NCBI GenBank assembly: GCA_031553675.1
Contig: JAVBLF010000133.1
Coordinates: forward strand, 1 to 21,496
Length of the DNA: 21,496 bases
Reading direction: 5' to 3'
From: JAVBLF01 sp031553675
Lineage (GTDB): Bacteria > Bacillota > Clostridia > Christensenellales > CALWSW01
Shown here: piece by piece, positions 1 through 7,987 of the stretch
How the letters are laid out: each line of letters starts with the position of its first letter
Numbering within the stretch: position 1 is the first letter of the stretch
Position numbers and translations under genes: made by a program
The notes under the pieces: generated by a model
Seen by the model: only the letters and a program-made list of their open reading frames with translations
What the model was told of the DNA's origin: nothing
Databases searched by the model: none

Positions 1-866
1 TCTAAGTTCAACAGCACAATGTCTCGTCCATTCCAGGGATAGCGGTCGTATACCGTTTGCAGCGCGATTTGTTGGGGATTCTTTTCGTTCCCCACGACAT
101 TTGCGTTATCCACGAGCGTCAATCCGGCGTCCGGGTATGCAAGGAATTTGCCTGCAACAGTGTCATATGCGCCGAATGGCACGCCGTCGGCAGAGAGCGA
201 ACCCGCGTGATAGTGCATAAACACGTAAATGTATCTGCCATCCGAAGACGCGCCCGCGGTCATCGGGATCATGCCCGCTGTGCCGTTTTCAGATTCCCAG
301 TCGGCAGGTCTGTCCGCGACGACGAGCTTTTGCTTTTTCGACGCGGGATCCAAGCGGATCAGCCCGACATCGTATTGATATTGCCCGTCTTCTTTTTCGA
401 CGTAATACATTTTGCTGGCATAGAGTTTGCCGTTCGCATACACCAAATACGCATAGTGGTACTTTGGGTCCGCCACTTCGGTCAGCTTCTTGTCCTTGTA
501 TGCATAGAGTCCACCGTCTTTAGCCGCGGCGTACAGCGCGCCATCGCCGCCCCAGGCAAACGCGACCCAGTTTTCGGGGTTTTTGCCCACGCTTTCGGAT
601 TTTGATGTCGCGATGTCACAGACGTAAAGCAGGTCGTCGGCAAAAAATGCGAGCGACTTTCCATCTTGGGAAAATTGGGGCATTTCTGCCGCGCCGTCAT
701 ATACTTTTTCCTCGCTTTTGCGAACACCAGCGCTTAATTCGATCAGATAGATTCCATCATTCTTGGTGAGCGCGATCAGCGTGCTCGATACGGACGCAAA
801 AGCCGAAAAGCAAAACGTGAGCGACATGAGCAGTACAAGTGTAAGGGCGAGCATCTTCTTTTTCAC
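1..866 (-). CDS. Secreted beta-propeller-like protein, partial (3' end outside the window)
   Basis: An open frame of 288 codons runs leftward from a GTG at 866 and leaves the window without a stop. GTG is chosen because a GGAGG lies 9 bases upstream; an in-frame ATG at 854 is the alternative. The N-terminus has a lysine-rich start, a hydrophobic stretch of about 18 residues and an AFA cleavage site, so the protein is probably exported by Sec. There is no lipobox cysteine at the cleavage site. The mature part has repeated blade-like units (for example MPQFSQDGKSLAFFADDLLY and later GGDGALYAAAKDGGLYAYKD), typical of TolB/WD40-like or DUF5050-like propellers. Such proteins usually bind ligands or partners at the cell surface; no enzyme motif is visible. 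The function is unknown. It is co-oriented with the cysteine peptidase upstream, separated by 248 bases. Confidence 0.75.
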   Translation of the reverse strand, partial: MKKKMLALTLVLLMSLTFCFSAFASVSSTLIALTKNDGIYLIELSAGVRKSEEKVYDGAAEMPQFSQDGKSLAFFADDLLYVCDIATSKSESVGKNPENWVAFAWGGDGALYAAAKDGGLYAYKDKKLTEVADPKYHYAYLVYANGKLYASKMYYVEKEDGQYQYDVGLIRLDPASKKQKLVVADRPADWESENGTAGMIPMTAGASSDGRYIYVFMHYHAGSLSADGVPFGAYDTVAGKFLAYPDAGLTLVDNANVVGNEKNPQQIALQTVYDRYPWNGRDIVLLNL

Positions 867-1114
867 GATTCGACGCCTCCAATTCTGACAAATGACGACA
901 TAGTAAACGCTGAGGTACTGGGATTAGTTTCCCTCAAAATTTTATCACCATCCGAAAACGCGGGCAGCACAGCATCGTCAATGTTTGCCGCCCGCATTCA
1001 TGAGCTTGGTAAGCCCCGGATCAAGCGGCGTTCCGTTCATGCGCCGCTTGATACCGGAAATCCGATCGTGCGTTTGATTCGTCTACAGGGGCGCTTTTTC
1101 GCGATGCCTCGAGC
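867..1114. other. Intergenic region with a perfect inverted repeat at 1020-1052
   Basis: This gap lies between two minus-strand genes. It holds an 11-bp perfect inverted repeat (ATCAAGCGGCG at 1020-1030 and CGCCGCTTGAT at 1042-1052) around an 11-base loop, 60-95 bases downstream of the peptidase stop codon. It has no T-run after it on either strand, so it would be a weak or factor-assisted terminator or a 3' stabilising hairpin for the peptidase mRNA. A GATAAAAT sequence near 940 could be a -10 element for the propeller gene, but I see no matching -35. No open frame here looks like a gene. Confidence 0.5.
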
Positions 1115-3172
1115 CTATTTGCTGACGGTCAGATCTTGCGCCGTATTTTTTTCGACCTCCCAGTTCGGCTTGGGTTTCTCGATAGGGAGCTTATATCGAT
1201 CGACAGGCAGTGTGAGATCCGGCTTCTGCAAATCGGAAAGGCCCACTTTGGCGGAATAACTTGCCGCGGCGGTCGATTCATTCGTATACGGAGAGTACTG
1301 GCCATCTGGACTTTTTGCGCGGATTCGATAGGTGTACTTGTAGGTGCTGCCCATGGGCGGATTGCCCGTCTGCTTGTCGAGATAGTGATCGGCCTGCGGG
1401 ATGCTGGCGATGGCTGCGAAGGGATCATTCGTCCCGGCGACTTTGCGCTCGATCTCGTATACGACGCCGCTCAGTTTGTTGTTGTGCTTCCATTTGAGGG
1501 CGATGCAGGCGTAACCGTCTTCCGCGACGAGCTCTGTCGGCGCTCGAAAGAGGAATTTTGGGGTGCCGATCGAAAATGGAGCGCTGACGGCTTCCGTTGT
1601 CACGTTGTTGCTCTGAAAAACGATGCGGAATCTGGCGAAGTCAGTTGTCAGTTTCGGTGCCTTCCAAACGTATTCGCCCGAGTTGAACACATCCTTGGCG
1701 ATCAGCATCCACGACACCCCATCGTATTCGCGATAGTAGAGCGAAACCCGACCAAAGCCGATGGGAACCGTGTTCCATTTGACCGTCAGGTTCGATCCTT
1801 GCACAACGCCGTTGTCCTCTTTCGGGGGATTCACGATCGAAATCGCGTGCTCGGGCAAGGCGAATGTGCGACTCCCGTTCAATATCTCAGTTGTGATACC
1901 CTTCCATGGATAGCTGACAACGTTTCTAGCCGAGACCTGTTTTGCCAAGGTGAACCCTTTGAAGTGCACCGGAGAGCCGCTTTCGTTGATGACTTCCACG
2001 AACCAGACGTTCTTCTCGTTCGCCGGCCAGCAATCCGCCGCGTAGTCCGGCAAGGGAACGTCGATGAGCAGTCGGCTGTTATCGTCGAATTTCTCCGCGC
2101 CTATTACGCTGTTGGGGCGATACCAGAACACGAGCGGCGTTTTGCCTACGACGCCGATTTTGACGATGAGATTGTTGCGCGACGCGCCTCCCAAACAACT
2201 GATGTCGATCCGGGCTGAATAGGCGTATTTCGTGCCCACGCGCGAGATCGACTTGTCGATCATATACTGCCAATAGCCGCATTCGGAAGCCATTTTGTCG
2301 TAGGGTATCCAGTAGAATCCGCTGTCCTGCCAACGATCGCCCCAACTGTTGAGTATCTTGAAGGCTTGCCTGGCATCGTCCCAGCCTACGGCCGTCACGC
2401 AATGCCACTCATCGAGCTTTGCATCCGGAGGGATTTCGCGCAATTCACGCATCGGGCCATCGAGCATGAGCGGGCCGTGTGCCAGCATGTTTTGCTTCAA
2501 AACGCTTGTCGTAAAGTCGTTGAAGGGCGGGCTGAGTTCTGCCTTATAGTACGCCGCTTCCCGATCGTTCGCCGGTGTCGGCTTTCTCATCTTGCTGTAG
2601 TCCCATCTCTCATCGACCACTTTCGTCGTTTTGTAATCTGACGGCAAACTGCCTTCCGGGCAAATGCCGTACTCCTTCACAATGCTTCCCGGGTCTTGCC
2701 TGCCGTTGACAGGGAAACTGACTTGCCGGTTGTGCAAGTACCAAAACGAGGGGTCGGGCGTCATGGGGCATTTCATCTCATTCAGGATTTGCATCGTATG
2801 AATGACAGTGTAGTTGTAACAGCCCCCGCCGGGGAGCTGGTTGCCGGCGAAGGTCACATATTTCGACAGGTCGTAGCTAGCCGGTGGGACTGCCGGCGTC
2901 AGGTTTTTGATGGTGGGTACCGGTACTGATCCGGCGAGGGCTTTGTGTTGTAGTGCGATGGCGGCGTCGAACTCTTTGAGCGTCGCGGTAACAGATAGGC
3001 CTTTCTCCACACTTTCGGACACAGGCGCAGTTTTCGCTTTTTGCAGCGACGGATCTTTGCCTTTCGCAACGGTTGCACGGTCGGTGGCTTCCTCGGACGC
3101 CGCCAATGCCGAGTGGCAAAGCACTGATAGCAACACCAAAGAGGCGAACAAAATCGAAAGCTTTGTTTTCAT
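1115..3172 (-). CDS. Secreted papain-family (C1) cysteine peptidase with Ig-like and fibronectin III domains
   Basis: The product is 685 aa from the ATG at 3172, which has AAAGGAGAG 6 bases upstream; an in-frame GTG six codons earlier overlaps that ribosome binding site and is rejected. Residues 1-24 form a signal peptide ending SALA. The C1 peptidase domain covers about residues 100-300. Q112 is the oxyanion glutamine, C118 the nucleophile (in LPGGGCYNYT, with the usual Q-to-C spacing of 6), H257 lies in WHCVTAVGW and N275 in KILNSWGDRW, so the catalytic set is complete. The C-terminal half is beta-sandwich: an unassigned domain about 310-420, an Ig-like segment about 440-540 and an FN3-like domain about 550-650 (APTELVAEDGYACIALKW). 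The pro-region is short. The likely role is an extracellular or surface peptidase degrading proteins or peptides; the substrate is not predictable. Confidence 0.88.
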   Translation of the reverse strand: MKTKLSILFASLVLLSVLCHSALAASEEATDRATVAKGKDPSLQKAKTAPVSESVEKGLSVTATLKEFDAAIALQHKALAGSVPVPTIKNLTPAVPPASYDLSKYVTFAGNQLPGGGCYNYTVIHTMQILNEMKCPMTPDPSFWYLHNRQVSFPVNGRQDPGSIVKEYGICPEGSLPSDYKTTKVVDERWDYSKMRKPTPANDREAAYYKAELSPPFNDFTTSVLKQNMLAHGPLMLDGPMRELREIPPDAKLDEWHCVTAVGWDDARQAFKILNSWGDRWQDSGFYWIPYDKMASECGYWQYMIDKSISRVGTKYAYSARIDISCLGGASRNNLIVKIGVVGKTPLVFWYRPNSVIGAEKFDDNSRLLIDVPLPDYAADCWPANEKNVWFVEVINESGSPVHFKGFTLAKQVSARNVVSYPWKGITTEILNGSRTFALPEHAISIVNPPKEDNGVVQGSNLTVKWNTVPIGFGRVSLYYREYDGVSWMLIAKDVFNSGEYVWKAPKLTTDFARFRIVFQSNNVTTEAVSAPFSIGTPKFLFRAPTELVAEDGYACIALKWKHNNKLSGVVYEIERKVAGTNDPFAAIASIPQADHYLDKQTGNPPMGSTYKYTYRIRAKSPDGQYSPYTNESTAAASYSAKVGLSDLQKPDLTLPVDRYKLPIEKPKPNWEVEKNTAQDLTVSK

Positions 3173-3339
3173 GGGAGACTCTCCTTTCACATGTTTTGTG
3201 CGTCGGAGTGTTCATCGCTTTTTTTAAAACGAGCTCAATTGTACGTGTATCGGAATATAACGCTTCGTGACGGGTTGAAAGAAGGGTGAGGAAGGTGTAA
3301 GTGAAAGCATGCTTGCTATCTAGGGTTTCCGTTAAAGTC

Positions 3340-3348
3340 AGTATAGCA
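3340..3348 (-). promoter_or_regulatory. Extended -10 promoter for the cysteine peptidase
   Basis: On the minus strand TATACT (3340-3345) is preceded by TGC (3346-3348), the TGn motif of extended -10 promoters, which need only a weak -35. The hexamer 17 bases further upstream is CATTCT, a poor -35 box. The element is about 170 bases upstream of the peptidase start at 3172, giving a long leader. Confidence 0.45.
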
Positions 3349-3894
3349 TATTGCAAACTTTAAGAATGTGAATATTGCGTGAAATAATTTCTGACCTTTC
3401 ATGAACAAGGCATGCGTGGTGGGCTTCAGCAATGGGTACCGCTATCAACCAGCGCAGCACCAGGCACTGAGGGATTCCGTGTCAATATGCCTCATGCCAT
3501 TGGCGTAAGGGGAGCCGAAGCCGCCCCCCCCCTTCTTTGGTGCAGTCAAAGCGTCAATCTACCAGCAAGTTGAAGGAGTTTACTCATGCCTGCTGGATTT
3601 CGAATTTATTTCTCATGATAGCGTTAAGCGCAACACTGACTACCTTCGGTACATCCATCTTTGCAGTGCTATATATGGGCACTTTGGGGAACGTCATAAA
3701 TGCAAGACCCAACGAAACGTTCACGATGCCAACTTCGGTAACCGGATAGCTCATGTTGTCGTATGAGCCGTGTATAGTTGCGCACATGTCAGTAATATTC
3801 ATATAGCGATATATGAAACAGTACGGCGCGAGAAATGCGTGCCACAAAAGATGTTTCCGACATCAACTACAGATCGAATCAATCAGTGACACGC
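3349..3894. other. Stretch without a convincing gene
   Basis: This stretch lies upstream of the peptidase promoter and downstream of the rex terminator. It contains short open frames on both strands (about 70 codons plus at 3537-3749, 87 codons minus at 3584-3847) with no ribosome binding site and no recognisable domain, and a run of nine C at 3524-3532. The sequence is more AT-rich than its neighbours. It may be the remnant of a decayed gene, but I cannot name one. Confidence 0.4.
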
Positions 3895-3923
3895 AAAAAA
3901 GAGCAACGCATGCGCGTCGCTCT
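3895..3923 (-). terminator. Rho-independent terminator downstream of rex
   Basis: Read on the minus strand, AGAGCGACGC and GCGTTGCTCT form a 10-bp stem with a 4-base loop, followed directly by six T. One position is a G-U pair on the minus-strand RNA but an A-C mismatch on the plus strand, which fixes the direction. It lies about 180 bases past the rex stop. Confidence 0.8.
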
Positions 3924-4099
3924 CGTGCCAAACCTTTTTAGCCGCTCAGGTCGTTCTCGAAGCTTGCCCTATCCTGCCTGTGAATAAAACGCCTTACGGC
4001 GTACCTCCACGCTGCATGCGCGTCGATGTCCAAACTCTCCGCCTTGGGGTGTCTATTCCTCCGCCGCAACTGTCTACCGCGCCGACGCATTCCTGCCGC

Positions 4100-4723
4100 T
4101 CACAACTGCTTCAGATGGGCGGACAAGACGGCGAGGGAGGCGGTCAGATTCTGGTCGAAGATCAGAACGTCCTGCGGGACCTTGAGGCGGATCGACGAAA
4201 AGTTCCAGATCGCGAGCGCACCCGAGTCGGTCAGTGTGTCGCAAACATCCTGGGCGAGATCGGCATGTGTGGCGATCACGCCCAAGCGAACGCCGCCCGC
4301 ATTGCAAAAGTCGTAAAGGCGGTGCGCGGAGAGAATTTCGATCTCACCGCAGCGACGACCGATGACCTTTTCGTCGAAATCAAACGCCGACACGATGCGA
4401 AAGCCGAATGCGGAAAACTCACACGTGAGGGTCAGCGCATAGCCGAGCGGGCCCATGCCGACGATGACGGCGTTGTCCGATATCCCGCGGCCAAAATAGC
4501 GCTGGAGGTCGTAAATGAGGGCGGCGGTTTGGTAGCCCACCTTGGGGCGGCCGCCGCTGCTGACCGAAGCCAGGTCTTTTCGCACCTGAACCTGGTGATA
4601 ACCGAGTTCTTCAGCGATCGCTGTCGCAGAGATGGTGCTCACATGGGCGGGGAGGCTCTTCAAATAGCTCAGATAATGGGGCAAACGCTGGAGTGTGCTC
4701 TTGGGGATGAACTGCTTGCTCAC
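4100..4723 (-). CDS. rex: Redox-sensing transcriptional repressor Rex
   Basis: The product is 207 aa. Rex is a dimeric repressor that binds DNA when NAD+ is high and releases it when NADH rises, derepressing fermentation genes. The GTG at 4723 is taken as start because an AGGAGG lies 10 bases upstream and the Rex family begins at this point (SKQFIPKSTLQRLPHYLSYL); frames further upstream add non-conserved sequence. The N-terminal winged helix includes the family signature GYHQVQVRKDLA followed by GGRPKVGY. The Rossmann domain starts at VIVGMGPLGYAL (GxGxxG), and the C-terminus IWNFSSIRLKVPQDV and LTASLAVLSAHL is the domain-swapped helix region typical of Rex. It is transcribed in the same direction as adhE, 228 bases downstream of it and separated from it by a hairpin, so it probably has its own promoter. 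Confidence 0.95.
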   Translation of the reverse strand: MSKQFIPKSTLQRLPHYLSYLKSLPAHVSTISATAIAEELGYHQVQVRKDLASVSSGGRPKVGYQTAALIYDLQRYFGRGISDNAVIVGMGPLGYALTLTCEFSAFGFRIVSAFDFDEKVIGRRCGEIEILSAHRLYDFCNAGGVRLGVIATHADLAQDVCDTLTDSGALAIWNFSSIRLKVPQDVLIFDQNLTASLAVLSAHLKQL

Positions 4724-4755
4724 GCACCACAAACCTCCTCTCGATTCGATACGCA

Positions 4756-4784
4756 AATATCGATTGACGCGCGTATATGTCCAA
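4756..4784 (-). promoter_or_regulatory. Candidate rex promoter
   Basis: On the minus strand TTGGAC (4779-4784) and GATATT (4756-4761) are separated by 17 bases, about 33 bases upstream of the rex GTG. The -35 box is good; the -10 matches four of six consensus positions. No 18-bp Rex operator of the TTGTGA-N6-TCACAA type is evident here, so autoregulation is not shown. Confidence 0.45.
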
Positions 4785-4790
4785 AATAGC

Positions 4791-4829
4791 ACGCGAGACT
4801 GTCACGCGTCAATGCGGACAGTCTCGCGT
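4791..4829 (-). terminator. Hairpin between adhE and rex, probable adhE terminator
   Basis: A perfect 13-bp inverted repeat (ACGCGAGACTGTC at 4791-4803 and its complement at 4817-4829) surrounds a 13-base loop, 120-160 bases past the adhE stop and just upstream of the rex promoter. The following bases on the minus strand are only mildly T-rich (TGCTATTTTGG), so the terminator may be leaky and allow some readthrough into rex. On the plus strand TTTT overlaps the end of the stem. Confidence 0.6.
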
Positions 4830-4951
4830 TTTGCATGCGTGGAGCGATTCGCGCCGCGCATGGCGCTCTATGTTTTCATACGCGTGGGGGATCCCCGCTG
4901 CCGACGCCGACCATCATGGCGCAAACAGCCCACAGGATGATGGTCTGTGCG

Positions 4952-7600
4952 TTATTCCGCGCTTACCGCTTCCGGAGCGGCGGCGGGCACGTCTTCGCCG
5001 TAATAGGTCTTGAGGAAAATGGCTTTGATCTCGCTCATCAGCGGGTAGCGAGGGTTCCCGCCGGTGCACTGGTCGTCGAAAGCCTGCTCGACCATGGCGT
5101 CCAGTGTCGAAAGGAAGGCGGCTTCATCGACACCGTAGTCTTTGATGGTCTTTTTGATGCCGCACTCTTCCTTGAGGGCTTCGATTTTGGCGATGAACTT
5201 CTCGAAGATCTCATCGTTGTCGCGTCCGGTCACACCGCAGAAGCGCGCGCATTCACAGTAGCGTTCGAGGGCGTTCGGGTAGTGATACTGCGAGAAAGCC
5301 GCCATCTTTGTGGGAACGTCGCTGGCGTTGTAGCGCATGACCTCCGTGATCAACAGCGCATTCGCGACGCCGTGCGGCAGATGGTGGAAGGCGCCCAGCT
5401 TGTGCGCAAGCGAGTGGCAGATGCCGAGGAAGGCGTTGGCGAAGGCCATGCCCGCCATGGCGGACGCGTTGCCCATCATTTCGCGCGCGACGGGGTCCTC
5501 TGCGCCCTTGGTGTAGGCGGTCGGCAGGTAGTCGAAGACGTACTTCATGGCTTGGAGTCCGAGACCGTTCGTGAAACTCGTTGCGAGCACGGAGGCGTAG
5601 GACTCGAGCGCGTGCGTCAGCGCATCGATGCCGGAGGCTGCGGTCAAGCCCGGCGGCTGCGACATCATGAAGTCGGCGTCGATGATCGCCATGTTGGGCA
5701 GAAGCTCGTAGTCGGCCAGCGGGTATTTTGTGCCGGTCGTCTCATCGGTGATGACGGCGAAGGGGGTGACTTCCGAGCCCGTTCCCGAGGAGGTCGGGAT
5801 GGCGATAAAGTATGCCTTTTCGCCCATTTTCGGGAAGGTGTAGACGCGTTTGCGGATGTCCATGAAGCGCATGGCCATGTCGAGGAAGTCGGCTTCGGGG
5901 TGCTCGTACATCACCCACATGATTTTCCCCGCGTCCATCGCTGAGCCGCCGCCCAACGCGATGATCACGTCCGGTTGGAAGGCCTTCATGGCTTCGGCGC
6001 CCTTCTTGGCGTTGCCGAGAGTGGGGTCGGGCCGAACGTCGTAGTAGCAGGTATGCGTGATGCCCATGCCGTCGAGCAGCTTTTCGATGGGCTTCGTGTT
6101 GCCGTTCTGGTAGAGGAACTGGTCGGTTACGATGAAGGCTTTGCGCTTGTCATAGTAGCCTTTTAGCTCGGCCAGCGCGATAGGCAGGCTCCCTTTTTTG
6201 AAATAGACCTTTTGCGGCGTGCGGAACCAGAGCATGTTCTCTCTCCTCTCGGCGACCGTCTTGATGTTGATCAGCTGCTTGACGCCAACGTTTTCGGACA
6301 CCGAGTTGCCGCCCCATGAACCGCATCCGAGCGTCAACGAGGGAGCCAAGCCGAAATTGTACAGGTCGCCGATGCCGCCGTGGGAGGTGGGGGTGTTCAC
6401 GAGGATGCGTCCGGTTTTCATTTTGGCGGAGAAGAGCTCCAGTTTTTCGCGTTGCAGCGCCTCGTTCAGGTAGACACAGGACGTGTGCCCATAGCCGCCA
6501 TCCTTGACGAGGTGGTCGGCCTTCTCGATCGCTTCTTCAAAGCTTTTGGCGCGGTACAAGGCCAGTACCGGCGAGAGTTTTTCGTGGGCAAACGCTTCGG
6601 AAACGTCGACGCTTTCGACCTCGCCGATGAGTATCTTTGCGTTCACCGGCACGGAAATGCCCGCCATTTCGGCGATCGTGTGCGCGGATTGGCCGACGAT
6701 CTTCGCGTTAAGCACGCCGTTGACGATGATGGTCGTGCGCACTTTTTCGATTTCGTCGGCGGAGAGCAGATAGCAACCACGGCGGGCGAACTCAGCGCGA
6801 ACCTGGTCGTAGATGCTCTCGAGGGCGATGACGGCCTGTTCCGATGCGCAGATCATGCCGTTGTCAAACGTCTTCGAAAGAATGATCGAGCTGACCGCCT
6901 TCTGGATGTCGGCGGAGTCGTCGATGATGACGGGGGTGTTGCCCGGGCCGACGCCGATCGCCGGTTTGCCGGAGGAATACGCCGCCTTGACCATACCGGG
7001 GCCGCCCGTGGCAAGGATGACGTCGCATTCTTTCATGATGAAGTTTGTCGCTTCCAGGGTCGGTTCGTCGATCCAAAGGATGATGTCTTCCGGTGCGCCC
7101 GCGGCAACAGCGGCATCGAGGACGATCTTCGCGGCGTCGCAGGTCGATTGCTTGGCGCGCGGATGCGGGCTGATGATGATGCCGTTGCGTGTTTTGAGCG
7201 CCAGCAGGCATTTGAAGATCGCGGTGGACGTGGGGTTCGTCGTCGGGATGACGGCTGCCAAGATGCCGAGCGGTTCCGCGATTTTCGTGATGCCGAGAGA
7301 TTTATCTTCTTCGATTACGCCACAGGTCTTGGTGTTTTTGAAGGCGTTGTACATGTATTCCGAGGCGTAGTGGTTCTTGATGACCTTGTCTTCAACGATG
7401 CCCATGCCCGTCTCGGCGACGGCCTGCTTGGCCAGCGGAATCCTTTGCCGGTTGGCGGCCATCGCGGCCTCGTAGAAAATCCGATCGACCTGTTCTTGCG
7501 TAAAAGATGCATACGTTTCTTGTGCTTTGCGGAGCCTGACAATCGCATCCGCAAGCTTTTCCAAACTGTCGATTCTCACGTAACCTTTCGCTGTCTCCAT
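4952..7600 (-). CDS. adhE: Bifunctional acetaldehyde-CoA/alcohol dehydrogenase AdhE
   Basis: The product is 882 aa, the normal AdhE length. It reduces acetyl-CoA to acetaldehyde and then ethanol, consuming two NADH, and forms cytoplasmic spirosomes in its family. The ATG at 7600 has GAGGA 6 bases upstream. The N-terminal aldehyde dehydrogenase (about 1-440) has the catalytic cysteine C251 in FDNGMICASEQ and the HPRAKQS segment. The linker is around 445-460. The C-terminal iron-type alcohol dehydrogenase (about 460-870) has the NAD-binding GGGSAMD at 550-556 and metal ligands D659, H663, H729 and H743 (GIDALTHALE, CHSLAHKLG, LPHG). Both active sites look intact. The next gene downstream is rex, the usual repressor of adhE, which makes redox control likely; a clear Rex operator upstream was not found by eye. 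Confidence 0.97.
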   Translation of the reverse strand: METAKGYVRIDSLEKLADAIVRLRKAQETYASFTQEQVDRIFYEAAMAANRQRIPLAKQAVAETGMGIVEDKVIKNHYASEYMYNAFKNTKTCGVIEEDKSLGITKIAEPLGILAAVIPTTNPTSTAIFKCLLALKTRNGIIISPHPRAKQSTCDAAKIVLDAAVAAGAPEDIILWIDEPTLEATNFIMKECDVILATGGPGMVKAAYSSGKPAIGVGPGNTPVIIDDSADIQKAVSSIILSKTFDNGMICASEQAVIALESIYDQVRAEFARRGCYLLSADEIEKVRTTIIVNGVLNAKIVGQSAHTIAEMAGISVPVNAKILIGEVESVDVSEAFAHEKLSPVLALYRAKSFEEAIEKADHLVKDGGYGHTSCVYLNEALQREKLELFSAKMKTGRILVNTPTSHGGIGDLYNFGLAPSLTLGCGSWGGNSVSENVGVKQLINIKTVAERRENMLWFRTPQKVYFKKGSLPIALAELKGYYDKRKAFIVTDQFLYQNGNTKPIEKLLDGMGITHTCYYDVRPDPTLGNAKKGAEAMKAFQPDVIIALGGGSAMDAGKIMWVMYEHPEADFLDMAMRFMDIRKRVYTFPKMGEKAYFIAIPTSSGTGSEVTPFAVITDETTGTKYPLADYELLPNMAIIDADFMMSQPPGLTAASGIDALTHALESYASVLATSFTNGLGLQAMKYVFDYLPTAYTKGAEDPVAREMMGNASAMAGMAFANAFLGICHSLAHKLGAFHHLPHGVANALLITEVMRYNASDVPTKMAAFSQYHYPNALERYCECARFCGVTGRDNDEIFEKFIAKIEALKEECGIKKTIKDYGVDEAAFLSTLDAMVEQAFDDQCTGGNPRYPLMSEIKAIFLKTYYGEDVPAAAPEAVSAE

Positions 7601-7987
7601 GACGCATCCTCGCTTTCTTAGCCGTGCCTCGTGTCATGCGGCGCACAAGTCGTTTGTGCGCTGCGATTACGACAAGCGTAGCAGCGAAGAACCGAGCTGC
7701 CAATGACGAAATATGACTATCGATATGTCAAACGCCATATGGGCGTGGGACAAGAAGTTCGGAAGCGTGAAAAAAGAGGTGTTTTTGTCGCGAATCGTGG
7801 GCCTCTCCCGAAGCGCACCCAAAAGCTTCGGCCGGACAAGCAAGACGCCGCGTGCGATCGGTCGATCCTACGCGGCGCTTGTGAAGCGGGCGCGCTTCGG
7901 CACAACGGCATTCGATGCCCGTTCGAAAACGCTCGCTGCGTTTCTCCCCAACCGAATGAAACGCGCATTTATATCGATACCGAGATA
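7601..7987. promoter_or_regulatory. adhE upstream region with inverted repeats
   Basis: About 390 bases separate adhE from the LysR gene stop. Features: an 8-5-8 inverted repeat GCGCACAA-N5-TTGTGCGC at 7641-7661 (41-61 bases upstream of the adhE start, probably in the leader), a near-palindrome TGACTATCGATATGTCA at 7714-7730, and a weak minus-strand promoter candidate TTGGCA-N17-TACGCT around 7675-7703. A GC-rich inverted repeat near 7849-7880 (GCCGCGT...ACGCGGC) could end the LysR transcript but lacks a T-run. A plus-strand frame across the region has no ribosome binding site and no domain, and is not called. Confidence 0.45.

Noticed and set aside
1136..2218. A 360-codon plus-strand open frame opposite the cysteine peptidase
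   Set aside because: Shadow of the peptidase gene, whose minus-strand product has a signal peptide and complete catalytic residues.
3537..3847. Possible small membrane proteins on either strand
   Set aside because: Both frames are hydrophobic in part, but neither has a ribosome binding site and they overlap each other; the evidence is too thin to call a gene.
3980..4789. A 269-codon plus-strand open frame opposite rex
   Set aside because: Rex on the minus strand is unmistakable; the plus-strand product has no domain and no ribosome binding site.
4835..7621. Long plus-strand open frames (369 and 413 codons) opposite adhE
   Set aside because: They are antisense shadows of a highly conserved gene with biased GC-rich codons, have no ribosome binding site and give low-complexity Arg/Asp/Val-rich products with no domain.
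4757..7978. ATATCGAT shared by the rex and adhE upstream regions as a common operator
   Set aside because: The same word (or its complement) also occurs inside or next to unrelated genes near 1194, 7971 and 15490, so it looks like background.
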